The notes under the pieces: model-generated | The model's input: the letters and a program-made list of their open reading frames with translations, nothing else | Told to the model about the DNA's origin: nothing | The model's database searches: none | Shown here: piece by piece, positions 33,118 through 44,885 of the stretch | How positions within the stretch are numbered: the first letter of the stretch is position 1 | Layout of the letters: the number at the start of each line of letters is the position of its first letter | NCBI RefSeq assembly: GCF_023159225.1 | Contig: NC_063168.1 | Location: forward strand, 58,011,398 to 58,075,397 | Source of the DNA: Perognathus longimembris pacificus | Lineage: Eukaryota; Chordata; Mammalia; Rodentia; Heteromyidae | Length of the DNA: 64,000 nt | Direction of reading: 5' to 3' | Program-made: the position numbers and the translations under genes

Positions 33118-34204
33118 AGAAGTAAAGCATTACACCCCCAGGGGTCAAGTTTGGAGTTGAGAGAAAAAGTACCAGTAACGCGTACACCTACTCCATCCTG
33201 GGCCCTGTGGTGTGCATGTCACTTTAAATTTCATATAATCTCATCCATAAATCTTTGTGCTCTATATTCACATTTCCATGTAATGCCGGGGAAACATTAC
33301 AAACTAGAAGCAATAGCCTGGGGTGAATTTGCAATTACTCTGTGGCTTTGCTGATGTGTGTGTTGTTGAGTGTGTGTTTCTACACCTGGCCAACAGTGAG
33401 TGTCTCTCTCCATAAAGGATTAAAGGTAGCCAAATGTCTTCATAGAGAAGGGTAGAAGACAATAAGAATTTGTATTCCCTCCCCTGACCTTTCTCTCTAT
33501 TAAGTCACCTAATCTTCTCCAGCCTTCGTTCAAGGATTTACCTTTGGGAGAGACAAACTGGAAGGTTGCTTTCTATCCTGTGGCTGCCCTAAGATAGTGA
33601 CTTAACCTGGTCACGGGGCGAGCTTGGTGAATGATGTCGTTGGCCTGCCTCCGCAAAGTCCCATCTAGTATATATGCACACTTAATAAACTCCCCGAGGG
33701 AAGACTACCATTCTCCACTGGGTTAGAAGCACAAAGCGAGAGGCTGTCCATCTAGCTATTGACAGGAGGTGGGGGTGGGGGAAGGCTAATAAGCTCCTAT
33801 CGGTCCCATGGGAAGGTCAATATTGATACCTGACTTCCAAACTGAAAATCAAAGAGGGCGCCTGTGTCTGTTTTATGGGTGATGAAGTTGTAATAGGGGG
33901 TAATGAAAATAATTGATTACTATTTGTCAGACTAGAAAAATGGATGACTTGTTACTGAGACCCTCTGTCCTCTTCCCTCGTAGCCCTTCCTGGCATAATT
34001 TTCTAGACAGGAGCTATTTCAGAGCTAGAGTGGACCAGGAGTCATTGTATCTGGTCGAGGAATAAGGGCCACCAGCCTCCATCATATGACAAGAATTATG
34101 TTGTAAGTCTCTAATTGCTAAGCCTTCTTCAAGGATGAATACCTGATGAGGAACAGGAGCTTGCAAGGCAGGGATGGGTTGTGCTTCCAAGCCAGACTCT
34201 TCCC

Positions 34205-34285
34205 ATTGGTCCATAGCAGCTGGGCGTGGCTAGCTAGCAGCCACGCCAGTTCCAGAGAGATAGAGCGCAGCCAGGGAGTGATTGG
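34205..34285. promoter_or_regulatory. CCAAT/GC-box cluster, candidate promoter
   Basis: ATTGG (inverted CCAAT) at 34205-34209 and 34281-34285 frame a hairpin whose arms are GC boxes: GGCGTGGCT (34223-34231) and AGCCACGCC (34239-34247). About 120 nt downstream a strong donor, CAG|GTGAGA, lies at 34405/34406. Confidence 0.35.
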
Positions 34286-34769
34286 CTCAGTCAGGGAAAG
34301 CTGTGGGAGAAGGGAAGGGGGAGAAGAGTTTGACAGGGAAAGCCTAGAAGGGACAGGGGACACTAAATTCAAGCTCTGGCCCTTCCTGGGCACCCAAAAC
34401 TACAGGTGAGACCAAAGGGAAGCCCAGATGGTGCCTTGGTGAGGTACAGTGCCCTGGCCAGTAGAAACTGTTACCATGTCAGGTCAGTTTTCCAAAGTGA
34501 CTGTGGAAATGTCTCAAGCCCCAGACTATCCTCTTCTGTGTCACCCTGCCGAGTACTTCAAGAAAGCCGAGTGCTTCTAACTGGAGACTGAGTGACTACA
34601 AAGGAAAATCTGACTTAGGTGCCTCTGTGACTCCCACAAGCCCCTGTGACCCTCCAAGACAGCAGGTCAGCCCGCCCAGGTCCATTCCCAGTGGCTAGCC
34701 TGTGCCTGTCATCAGTTAGTAATGGGAAGCCATGGGGCCTGGTGTAGTATGGCAGCTCCAGGAACAGAT

Positions 34770-34880
34770 TCCTACAACCTCTCACTGTGGGACCTTGGCC
34801 CAGACCTCCAGCCAGCTACCCTCCTCTAGAAATGGGAATTAAAGCATACTACCTTGCATCCTAGCTCATAGGATTTCCAG
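34770..34880 (+). repeat. MIR-like fragment
   Basis: 'cactgtgggaccttggccca' then 'tagaaatgggaattaaagca' and 'agctcataggattt' follow the MIR order. Diverged. Confidence 0.45.
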
Positions 34881-35074
34881 CCACCTAGAGTGAGCTATCG
34901 CCTGAACTATAGGCACCATGAACTACAGTGCGAATGTTGGTGAGTACATCAATTTTATCAAAGGCTAGTGCTTTCTTTTCCTTTCTTTGTGTATGTGTGT
35001 GTTGTGTATATGTGTGTGTGAGAGAGAGAGTGAGAGAAAAAGAGAGAATTTTGAAAGTTGAACTGGATTCTATT

Positions 35075-35272
35075 CCCTGATTGTTTTTTGTTTTTTTGTT
35101 TTTTTTTTTTGCTCAAGGCTAGTGCTTTGTCACTTGAGCCACAGCTCTACTAGTTAATTGGGGAGAAGAATCTCACAGACTTCCCTGCCTAGCTGGCCTG
35201 GAGCCACAATCTTCACATCTCAGCCCTCTGAGTAGATGGGATTACAAACACATGTCACAAGCACCTGGGTGT
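35075..35272 (-). repeat. B1-dID hybrid SINE, antisense
   Basis: T-rich start, 'gctcaaggctagtgctttgt' and 'cacttgagccacagctctac' (dID reverse complement), then 'gtagatgggattacaaacac' (B1 reverse complement). Confidence 0.85.
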
Positions 35273-37232
35273 AAAAGCCAGAGCTTTTCACCTCCCTTGC
35301 ATCTCCCTTCCTTCGCCATACCTGTCTTTCCTGCCAAAGAGCTCCTCTGACTCTGAGCCTTAAGATGACCAAGAGCATCTCAGGAGGAAATACTGAGACA
35401 TGGAGGAATAGGTATGGCACTGGGTCTAGTCCCAGCTCTGCCGTTGGCTTGCACTGAAACCTTGGGAAGCTGCTTAATACCGCTGGACTTCATTGCTTTG
35501 TTTAGTGAAGGAAGATACATTTCTACCTGACAGGTGTTATAGAGATGAAGCCCAATAGCACACAGTCTTAGCTCTGGTCACACAAGTGGCAATACTACTC
35601 TGTTGAGTGACATATTATGAGTCTCATCCTCGTGTGAGGTGTGGGGCCACTCTACTAGCTATGATCAGAACCCTGATCTTCGTCATCTTCCTCTTCCATT
35701 GTTTTGATCCCCTTCCTAGTGACCTCTAGGTGGCAGCATGTGGCTGTCGAACCAAAGCCTGCCTTCCTAGAAATTTCCTTTGCTTCTCCCAGGTCCCCCT
35801 GGTGAAATAGCTAGCTATGTCCTGGGCTCTTACTGCACTGGGCAAATAGAGGGCACTTTAACACCAACACCTGAATCTGAGCTTTTGGAACTTTGGAGAG
35901 AAGGGTAAAGAGAGGAAGGTGGACCCAAGCAGAAAGACCTCGGGGGGATCTGTCAGCCAACCACTTGCCACTGTGCTAGTCCTGTCATTGGGTTCCAACA
36001 TTTCCCCCTGCCCAATGAGGACAGAAAGGCCCAAGGAGGCAAGAGACCAGCCCAGATCCCAGGCTCTAGAGAATGCTCTCTCCAAGGCATGGCAAGGCAT
36101 GAGGCTTGTCGTAGACACTCTGGAAAGCTACTAGAAACCCCAAGAAAATAAGTCCCCCATGTCTCATTGTGCCTCTGCCTCACACAACAAGACCTCTTCC
36201 AGTCCCCAGATAATCTTTGCCACAAGCAAAGATCCTCAGTTCATCCTCCTCGTCTACTGAACTTCTTTAGCAATTGCATTTGCAGCACAGTAGCCTCTAG
36301 GTCCCCCATCCCCAAATGTTCCCAAGGAAATCCTGGGGCTGTCAACAGGCTAAATCAGCACACAGCCCTAACCCAAAGCACAACTTGCTTCATTCCACTT
36401 CATTATTCTCCCTCTTAAGAGTCTCACTTTGAAGTAGGCCAGAGAGAAGCATTGGGCCTGTGCCTCATGGTCTCCATATGGGGCTCATTTGCCCTGAGCC
36501 TCCTCCCTCTTTGGTGCAATTGGTTCTTAGAGGGATGCTCATATGTAAAATCAGAGCCTCTGCTTCTTTCCCCCTTAAATTGGGATGACTACTGTCTTAC
36601 CTGGAAGGGATGCTAAGTGAATTTGCCAAGGCCATACATGTGTGAGCAGTGCTGGACACACAAGAATTAGTTGACTATAGATAACTCAAAGTATCTACAG
36701 GCTACCTCCATCCTAAAGGATCAGCACAGACTTCCATTCTCTCTCGGCCCTGGCGATGAGGATCACTGAGGGACCAAAGCACCTCAGAGGCTGAAGGACA
36801 CAGTGGCTGGGCAGCTGCAAGGCATGGAGAATCCCTGTGGATTATGCAAGTCCTGAGTGCCCTTCCTGTTCCTTCTCATGCTATCAATGGTTTTCTGGCT
36901 GGAGAGGGAATGGAACAGAAGTGCAGAGACAGGAAGGCCCGCATTGGGGAATGGCCAAGCTGTGTCCAGGGAAGGAATAAGTAGCTAAAGAAAAGAAGAG
37001 GGGCTGGCCAGGCAGTTTTCACACACTAGAGTAAATTATTTCATTTTTGAGGCACTTTCTTTTGTAACCTAAATATCCTCAGGGCTCCCACAACAGTCAA
37101 TGGCATTATAGTGACTCAAACCCTTGTGGCAAGGAGTTGTTTCCTCCTTGAAGTTTTTGGTCAGGCTCTGACTTTCTCCCCTAGGCTCACCATCCCTGCT
37201 GGAATCTGAAGCTGGTACTTCATTTCCTCCAA
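35273..37232. other. Intergenic, MIR-like fragments and one CTCF-like motif
   Basis: MIR-like text at 35430-35560 ('tgccgttggcttgcactgaa', 'accttgggaagctgcttaat'). The CTCF-like site at 35723-35736 is listed separately. No gene recognised. Confidence 0.55.
35723..35736 (+). promoter_or_regulatory. CTCF-like motif, plus strand
   Basis: CCTCTAGGTGGCAG fits CCASYAGRKGGCRS at 13 of 14 positions (T for A at position 3), opposite in direction to the three sites upstream. Confidence 0.6.
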
Positions 37233-37238
37233 GATGGT

Positions 37239-37703
37239 TGTTGGGGTTTTTTGCCCCTCCCGGCTCGGACTCTTCCTTCTTTCTTTCCACCCTCCTTTCG
37301 TCCTCTCCCCTAACCCCCGGCCTGCAGGTAAGTTAGAATGGAACGTGGGGGTCGCTCCGACCTGACACTCACGGGACCTGCCGTAGATGTGTGACCGCCT
37401 GCAACGTACACATGCAACGGGGCTGGCTTCTTAGAGCGAACTAACTTTATTGAGAGAAGGACAAGGGGAGATGATTTCGAGGGAAGGGGGTTGGCCAGGA
37501 TTCCGATAGGCTAAGAGCTGTCACCTGACCCCCAAGGGCTAACGTCACTCTGAGCGCGCCGAGCCAGGGCGGGGTTGGTAGGCACCGGGCTGGCTGGCAT
37601 GGGGTTGGTCCAACCGGTTTCACGGTAGCAGGGCCGCATTCCTCAGGGCTGGGGGAGGGGCATCAAGCCCCTTCCATCAAGGCAAGAAAGATGGACCCCA
37701 ACA
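37239..37703 (-). mobile_element. Solitary ERV LTR, 465 bp, class II type
   Basis: Begins TGTTGGGGT and ends ACCCCAACA, inverted termini typical of LTRs, and is bounded by an exact 6-bp duplication gatggt (37233-37238, 37704-37709); 6-bp duplications are typical of class II (beta-like) elements. On the minus strand AATAAA lies at about 37446-37451. The LTR keeps many CpGs (GAGCGCGCCGAG, CCAACCGGTTTCACGG), so it is probably young. There is no internal region or second LTR, so it arose by LTR-LTR recombination. Confidence 0.92.
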
Positions 37704-37709
37704 GATGGT

Positions 37710-38720
37710 GGCCAAATAATCAACTCCATTTCCTTTCCCAACATTCATGCTAAAAAACTGACAAAAATTAGAACAGAACTCGCACTCTTCAGCATAGAGG
37801 GCCTCATGTCTTCTCTTGGTTTATTCCCTGTTTAACCCAGCAAAGGCACATCCTCCTTGCAGGAAATTCCATGCAATGTCTTGCTTCATTTATGTCATCT
37901 TTCCTCCCCTTTGCTTTATTTGGTATGAAATATTTCTAAAAAGGATTACAAGAAATTACTAGCAATGGTTTCCTGTGATGAAAACTCCTTATAGTATACT
38001 TTGAATTTTGAACTGTTTGAAGGTATGTCCTATTGAAAACTTTGAAATGTATCAGAACAAAGAGCAAAAGGAAGGCTGAATCATGAGATACAAGCAAAGG
38101 TGTACATTCGTTTTCAGCTTCCACGAGGCATAGAATGCTCTGTGCACTCTCAAGGAATCCAAAAATTACAAATACAAATTCTTGTTTGAATGATCAGCTA
38201 ACATTGCTCAGCAAATTTAGTTACCAGTGGGTAATCTGGAGTAGCCGCCTGTCACTCCCCCGCCGCATAGACTCTGGGGTTTCTAGATCCTGCTTAGGGC
38301 ACAGAAAAACACAAAGAACACTTCCCTTACCAAAAAGAAGTATATCTGAAAAATGACATCTTTTCTGGAACTCAACAGAGAGGGTTCACTCAAAACCTAT
38401 GAAACAGCTGTCTCCTGGAAGAGACAGAATAGGGCCACTTGCTTAGACACCAGACCCTTCAAAAGCTAGAAAGAATTGAGGCTAACTTCTTTACCAAAGT
38501 GTTAATGGCACTAGTGTATCCCGCCTGGTTGGATAGACCCCTGGAGCTACAGCATAAGAGAAATCCTTCCATTGGTGGTCTCTACATGGGCCACACTAAG
38601 TGCTCACAAGAAATAGTGAGTAGAGGGTGAGAAACACACAAACCTCTCTCTTGGCTCAGGTCTAGGGGAGAGAAACAGTTCTTCAGAAAAAGCCCAAAGT
38701 TCTGAAAAGAACCTTCTCTC
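37710..38720. other. Intergenic, nothing recognised
   Basis: Unique AT-rich sequence between the solitary LTR and the next SINE. No gene or repeat called. Confidence 0.6.
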
Positions 38721-38733
38721 AAAAAAATGGGGA

Positions 38734-38940
38734 GGGCTGGGGATATAGCCTAGTGGCAAGAGTGCCTGCCTCGGATACACGAGGCCCTAGGTTCGATTCC
38801 CCAGCACCACATATACAGAAAACGGCCAGAAGCGGCGCTGTGGCTCAAGTGGCGGAGTGCTAGCCTTGAGCGGGAAGAAGCCAGGGACAGTGCTCAGGCC
38901 CTGAGTCCAAGGCCCAGGACTGGCCAAAAAAAAAAAAAAA
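38734..38940 (+). repeat. IDL-Geo-type dimeric SINE with target duplication
   Basis: GGGCTGGGGATATAGCC left monomer and GGCGCTGTGGCTCAAGTGG right monomer, then an A tail. Duplication aaaaaaatgggga at 38721-38733 and 38934-38946 (the second overlaps the tail). Nearly identical to the pair at 21.9-22.3 kb. Confidence 0.95.
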
Positions 38941-38946
38941 TGGGGA

Positions 38947-39589
38947 AAATATAGCAAATCTTATCACCCTTATGGGATAGGCAAAATCTCATTGTAGCTG
39001 GTATACAAGAGTAAAAATTATGAACCCTATGATGAGGGACAGAGGTACATGTAGGCTTGTAGAGTCTCCCACATACAAAGAAGGGCTGGATCCCCAAGAC
39101 ACAAAGCCATCACTTCTGCCTAAAGCGGATGCTGAAGTTGGACAACAAAAGTCCCCCTTCCTTCATCCTTTCTGCTTAACCCCAGGCTAAAAAGTATTGA
39201 ATAACAAGTAAGGACAATCTATTGCTCAGGGAAAATCAATTAATAGCAAAAAAAAAGTAATTTCTTTAGATAGAGCCACAGTGGGAATCCCTAAAGCCAA
39301 GCATAAAACAAACATCAAGAAAAATCTTCTGGTAAATCATGTATCACCTGAAACATAAGGTATTGGTAGAGAAATCTGAAGCATGTTGTTCTATAACAAT
39401 AATAAAACCCAAACACTGCTCACCTCCTCATCAGACTACTCAATGTCTATAATGAAATTCCAGTAAAAGATAATGGGTAGGCATTTCCAACCCTAAGTAC
39501 TATTTACCCAAGTGTCTACTTCCCTTCATACCAGAAAAATAGTTTTGTAAATTTGCTTTCAACAAAAAAAAATTGTAAATCACACAAAG
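38947..39589. other. Intergenic, nothing recognised
   Basis: AT-rich sequence grading into the L1 that follows; part of it may be the 5' end of that L1. Confidence 0.5.
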
Positions 39590-39734
39590 AAGCAAGAGAC
39601 ACAAGGGACAAGGCAGTCGACAGATCTAGATTCAAGCATGACTCAGATATTGAAACTACCAGACATGGAATTTAAAGTAACTATGGTTAATATGTCCAAT
39701 TTTTTCCATAACTATTATAAAACATGTATAGAGT

Positions 39735-39812
39735 CATAAAGGCAATTCAAGTCAATAGAAAAAAAATAAGCTTCATAAAGGCAATTCAAGTCAATAGAAA
39801 AAAAAATAAGCT
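39735..39812 (+). repeat. 39-bp tandem duplication
   Basis: The unit beginning cataaaggcaattcaagtca and ending ataagct occurs twice head to tail with only an A-run length difference. Confidence 0.95.
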
Positions 39813-40609
39813 AGACATGTAAAACAAGAGATGGGGAATGTCAGTGAAGGACTCATCAGTTGACTTGACACAGCTGAGCAAAGAAATAGCAAACTTGAAG
39901 ACCTATAACTAGAAAGCACCTCAACTGAAACACAAAGAAAAAAATGAAAGAGAACAGAATGGAAAACCTGTGGAACAATGTCAAGCATTTTAACATAGAT
40001 GGAACTAAAATCCCATGTGGGAAAGAGAAAGAACGAAGTAGAAGCAATATTTGAAAAGATATTGGCTGAGAATGTTCAAAAACACGAATGGTTCCAAACC
40101 ACAAATGGAAGAAAAACAAGAAGATGATGAAGGATGAGGAGAATAGGGAGCAAGAGAAGCAAGAAAAGAAATAGAACCATGTAGGTGTCAAAGGTTGAAA
40201 TCTAGAGCCAAAGAGAAAACATTGAAGGTAACCAGAGGAAACATGACCCATAACTTACAGAGGAACTAAAGCAGGACCACAACAGACTTCTTTTCAAAAA
40301 CTATGCAATGCAGAAGACAATGTAATGACACCTTTAAAGCATGAGGGGGTGGGGGAACAAGACATTGTTCAAACAGAATTTTACTCCCAGAAAAGATACC
40401 TTCCACACAAAGCACTAATAAAACTTTTCAGAAAAAAGTAAAAGCAGAAAACCCTATTGCTTACAGTCTAGCACTCTAAAAAATAATTTTAAAGAGTTCT
40501 TCAGATCAAACTATATGGTAACAAACAGACACCTGGTGTAGAAAAGAAATAACAAACAAGGAAATGGATTACATGAAGGTAAAGTTCACGTATTTATTTA
40601 CCTATGTAT

Positions 40610-40706
40610 TTATGTTTTCATTTATTTATTTGGTATTAGAGTTCTAACTCAGGGCCTTGCACTTGAGAAGCAAGAGCTCTATAATTAGAGCCATACCACC
40701 AGCCCA
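40610..40706 (-). repeat. ID-like SINE, antisense, diverged
   Basis: 'gttctaactcagggccttgc', 'acttgagaagcaagagctct' and 'agccataccaccagccc' read as a reverse-complement ID/tRNA-like monomer after a TTTA-rich tail. Confidence 0.6.
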
Positions 40707-41124
40707 TGATGGTACATTTTAAGTTGTTTTAAAAGATAACTGTCTAAAACAAAATCAGTATCAATGTCCAGGGTATTTATAACATAAATAAAACTAAACT
40801 GTAAGACAATACTGGCACAACAGTAGGAAGAGGAGAATAAGGAATATATTATGAGATCTTTACAGTTCAAGTGGAACTATATGATCATTTTTTGATGATG
40901 GACTCTGATTTGTTTTATATTTATATTATAAAGCTTTAGTATGACCACTAAAGCAAACTTAAGATGAAATAAAAATAATAAGCCAATATTAAGAAATATT
41001 CAATTAAAAAAGAAGATAAAAAGAGAAAAAAACCCCAAACCAATAGCAAACAGCTAGCTATACTATAGATTTAAATCTAAGCATAGGAATAATTACAAGT
41101 AAAATTTTCTAGTTTACTGTTAGG

Positions 41125-41460
41125 TGTCCTTTTAAAATTTATATGTTGAATCCTTAATACCTAATACCTTACCAACAACTGTATTTGGCGTTTAAGCCCT
41201 TCAAAATGGTAAATAATCTAAGGTGAGATTATAAGGATATGACTAGTATCTGCAGAGGTAGGTCATCTGAGGACACACTGAGAAGGTACCCACCCATTAC
41301 CCAAGGAAAAAGACCTAAGCGGGGGAGGGGGGAAAACAGCACCGCTGACACATGACCTTGGACTTCCAGCCAGTAGAACTGTAAGAAAATCAAGTGCTGC
41401 AATTTCCACTACTAAGCTGTGCTAGTTTGCCATGGTTACACCAATTAAAAGATGCAATTG
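41125..41460 (+). mobile_element. MaLR-like (MLT1/MST) LTR nested in L1
   Basis: 'aatttatatgttgaatcctt', 'accttggacttccagccagt', 'agaactgtaagaaaatcaag' and 'gctagtttgccatggttaca' follow the MaLR LTR pattern (atgttgaagtcc, ccttggacttccagcc, gaactgtgagaaaataa, tttgttatgg). Boundaries approximate; no internal region. Confidence 0.65.
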
Positions 41461-43410
41461 TCTAATTGAATTTAGGAAATACTGTATTCTGTCACTTAAT
41501 GTAGAAAAATAGATGGGATAAAAAGTAAAATAAATGGGAAAAGATATATCCTCCCAAATTCCTCAGAAGTTGAAGTGGTCACATTAATATCAGACAAGAT
41601 GAACATCAGGGCAAGGAATACTGTTAGTGATAGAAGAAAGTGGTACCCAGGAACTGTAGGGTATATTCACCTAGAGAGATATAAGACCTGAATTTGTGTT
41701 CACCTAAAGTGAATGCTCCAAAATATATGAAACAAATTCTGCTGCCACTGACAGGAGAAATAGGAAAATGAACATTGTCCTTAAGAGGTGAAACGTTTTT
41801 CTGAAAATAACTCAAAAACAAGTCACCAGAAAAATCTCCAAAAATGCAGAAAGCCCAAACAATATCAAGCCTAATTGATATTTATACAATGTATCACCCA
41901 ACAACACCAAGATACCCATTCCTCTTAAGAACACATGGAAAATAAAACCAAAATAGACCATATCCCGGACTATTCTTAACAACTAACTCATTTAAAGGAA
42001 TTTAAATAATAGAAAGTATTTTCTCTGACCACAGAAGAATTAAACTAGAAATCAAAACCAGAAAGGTATCTGGAAAATCCCCAAATATTTGGAAAATTTA
42101 AAACAATACTTCTAAATAACCCCTGGGTCAAAAAAAAGATGGAACAGGAAATTGAAAAATAATTTAAACTGAATGAAAAAAAGCACTCCAAGTTTTATGT
42201 GATTCATCTAAGACAGTGAGTTAAATATTTATATTAGAAAAGAAGAAAGGTATGAAATAAATGATTACTCTTCCACCTTAGGAAACTGGAGTAGAAAAGC
42301 AAATTAAATTCAAGACAAGCAGAAGAAGGAAATAATAAAAGAAAGCAAATATCAATGGACATGGGAATAGAAAAACAATAGAAAAAATCTCAATGAAATG
42401 AAAACAGTAATTCTTGGAAAAAGTAAGTAAAATTGACAAACCTCTAACCAGACTGCAAATGAAGCCTAAATACATTAAATATCTAATTATAAACTTTTCA
42501 ATGTATGCATTATCCATATGCTGGAAATCAGAAATACTGATGTAAAAACATCAAAACAGATCTAAATAGAGTTGGAAAATCCATTTTTAAGCAATCAATT
42601 CATTCCAAATTGATCTGTAGATTTGATCCACTTGCAATGAATTAGAATTTTTGCAAACGTCTCTGCAAATTCTTTTGTTAAAACAAAAAGATGCTAAAAT
42701 TTATGTAGAAGACAAAAAAATATCTTGAAGAGAAAAACAAAATTGGGAGACTCACATTATTGATTTCAAGACTTATTAGACTTGGATCCGAATAACTAAG
42801 CCTCACTCATGTTTGAGGAATATTAAACTCAACACAGCGAAACACTACAAAGAGGTGTGAAACTACAGTAACAGAGCCAATCCTTTATTTTGAAAGAAAG
42901 AAATATGGATGGATGGAAGATGGGTGGATGGTCATCTAATTTTTTACAAAAACACAAAGGCAACTCAATAGTCATTTTTGTAGCTATTTCATTCATAATC
43001 AACAAAAGATATCTCAATAGGAAAACTAATAAACCAACTGTGATATATTCTTGGAACTTATTGTGAGTAAAAAGGGACAAATAAACTACTGACATTTTGC
43101 AACAGGTGTCAATCTCACAAACATCATGCTTAGTGAAGAGTCGAAAGACAAAATGGGGAATCATTCCATTTCTATGAGATTCATTTATGTGACATGCAGC
43201 CCTATGGTAGCAGAAGTCAGAGGCTGAGTCTTGGGGTATAGGGAGATGAGGGTGTTGGGGGTAATACATACAAGTGTGGGAACCAACCTGTACCATGGCA
43301 GTGAGGATGGTTACACAGCTGCATTTCTTCCTCAAAACTTACTGCCACATACACAGAAAAGGTAGAGTCTGTGTAAATTATAAGTAAAATTTTAAGTAAC
43401 AGTGTGAAAA

Positions 43411-43924
43411 GAAATGGTGGACCTTTACTTATGCTCCAGAATTTTCCCATGGCCATACAGCTTATAGTGTGGATAAAAATGGATTTCAGCCTGACTCTTA
43501 GATTCCAAAGCCCATCTTCTAGCCGCAGCATCCTCAGTCTTTCTTTGAAGCAAAGGCAATGATGTTTGCACGATGTCTTCCAATTCAGAAAGCACTCTTG
43601 ATCATCCACTTCTTTGTCACTGAAAGGCTCCCTTTGTCCTGTCACAAAAGCAAGTCACAGGTTTTGGAGGGGAGACTATGGACCTCTTTTAGAATGACTC
43701 TATTCAGCATAGCATACCTCAGTTTCCCCACTTGTAACACAAGAATGATAATTTCTAACCTCACCTCTGTGGGAAGATCTAGGGCATTACTAAGTGCCCT
43801 TCAGCATCCTTGTAAAGATGGAATGAAATCAAGGAAAGGCAGCTCTTGCCTTTGTCCCCTTCTTCATTGGGTCACCAAGATTGCACGGCAGGCCTGACTC
43901 CCAGTGGAAGCATGAAGAATTCAC
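43411..43924. other. Intergenic between two L1 insertions
   Basis: Unique sequence with MIR-like text at 43720-43780 ('cctcagtttccccacttgta'). No gene recognised. Confidence 0.55.
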
Positions 43925-44885
43925 ACTCCCTAAGATGTGGGGGAAAGGGAGCTCTATTACAGTACACTGTTGGTGGGAATGTAAACTAGTGCAACAACTA
44001 TGGAAGGGAGTATGGAGATTCCTCTAAAACCTAAGCATAGAATTACCCTATGATCCAACAATATCACTTTGGGGCCTTTGTACAAAAGATTACAGTAAAG
44101 ACACTTGTACATTCATGTTCACTACTGCACTATTCACCATAGCCAAGTTACAGTAACAGCTCAGATCCCTACAATGGATGAGTGAATCAAGAAAATGTAA
44201 TAAGTATGTGTATGTATATTTGTGTCATACAATTCATATATGCATATGTGTGTGATATATTCACCGTGTATAAATATATACACAATACATACATATGCAT
44301 AGGCAATGGAATTTTACTCATCCCTCAAGAAGAATGATATTATGTCATTTTCAGGGAAATAGATTGACCTGGAAAAAATTATATTAAGTGAAGTAATTCA
44401 GGCTCCAAGAGCTTTGTTTCTCTCAGAGTGCATGTTTCTCTCATATCTGGAAGTTAGATCTAAATTAAAAGCACACATAAAGACCTATACAGGGTCCTAT
44501 GCATATATACACAAATTGACTAAAGTATGGTAAGTGCAAGGGAGGATTCCAGTGGAGAAACTCTTTTGAACAACCAGGTTGTGGTTTAACAAACTGAAGA
44601 CCAGAACGCTGAAATGTGTATTGTTGGAAGTGGAGAAGGGGGTGGGGGGTGTTCAAAGGAGGGAGGGCATAAGAATGGAGAGAGGAAGGGTGGGCAAATA
44701 TGGTCATAATATTCAATGTCCATGTGTGGAAATGGAAGTGGGTAAATTGAGCGGGTAGGTGGGGCTGTGAAGAGCAGGGGGAGATGATGGAAGCGGTGAC
44801 ATTGTACTCAGAAACTGACATATTGAATTGAAATCATTTCTCCAACTACTTAAAGATAATTTTTAAACGATTAAAAAAAATAAAG
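43925..44885 (+). mobile_element. Younger L1 3' end, plus strand
   Basis: 'cactgttggtgggaatgtaa', 'aatggaattttactcatccc' and 'gaaatagattgacctggaaa' match the end of rodent/primate L1 ORF2 and its 3' UTR; it ends in GATTAAAAAAAATAAAG. A TATG-rich microsatellite (44200-44305) has expanded inside. 5'-truncated, no ORF. Confidence 0.8.

Larger units (their letters stand above)
32476..35070. other. Intergenic with CTCF-like and promoter-like sequence
   Basis: Holds a 91-bp L1-tail retroposon, a CTCF-like motif at 33104-33117, a CCAAT/GC-box cluster at 34205-34285 and MIR-like text at 34770-34880. No coding gene recognised. Confidence 0.55.
39590..43410 (+). mobile_element. Old L1M/HAL1-like LINE, plus strand
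   Basis: Sequence follows L1 in order. ORF1-like text: 'aatggaaaacctgtggaaca', 'gatattggctgagaatgttc'. ORF2-like text: 'gaccacagaagaattaaact', 'aatagaaaaacaatagaaaa', 'aattgacaaacctctaacca'. 3' region: 'catcatgcttagtgaagagt' and 'tgtgtaaattataagtaaaa'. Every frame is broken by stops. An MaLR-like LTR is nested at 41125-41460, an ID-like SINE at 40610-40706, and a 39-bp unit is duplicated at 39735-39812. Confidence 0.82.

Noticed and set aside
37239..37703. CpG-rich patch as a promoter of a downstream gene such as GALNT14
   Set aside because: Inverted TG/CA termini and an exact 6-bp duplication show it is a solitary LTR, and GALNT14 is on the other side of CAPN13 in human.
42829..43645. Minus-strand ORFs of 142-168 codons
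   Set aside because: They run antisense through a decayed plus-strand L1 and its flank.
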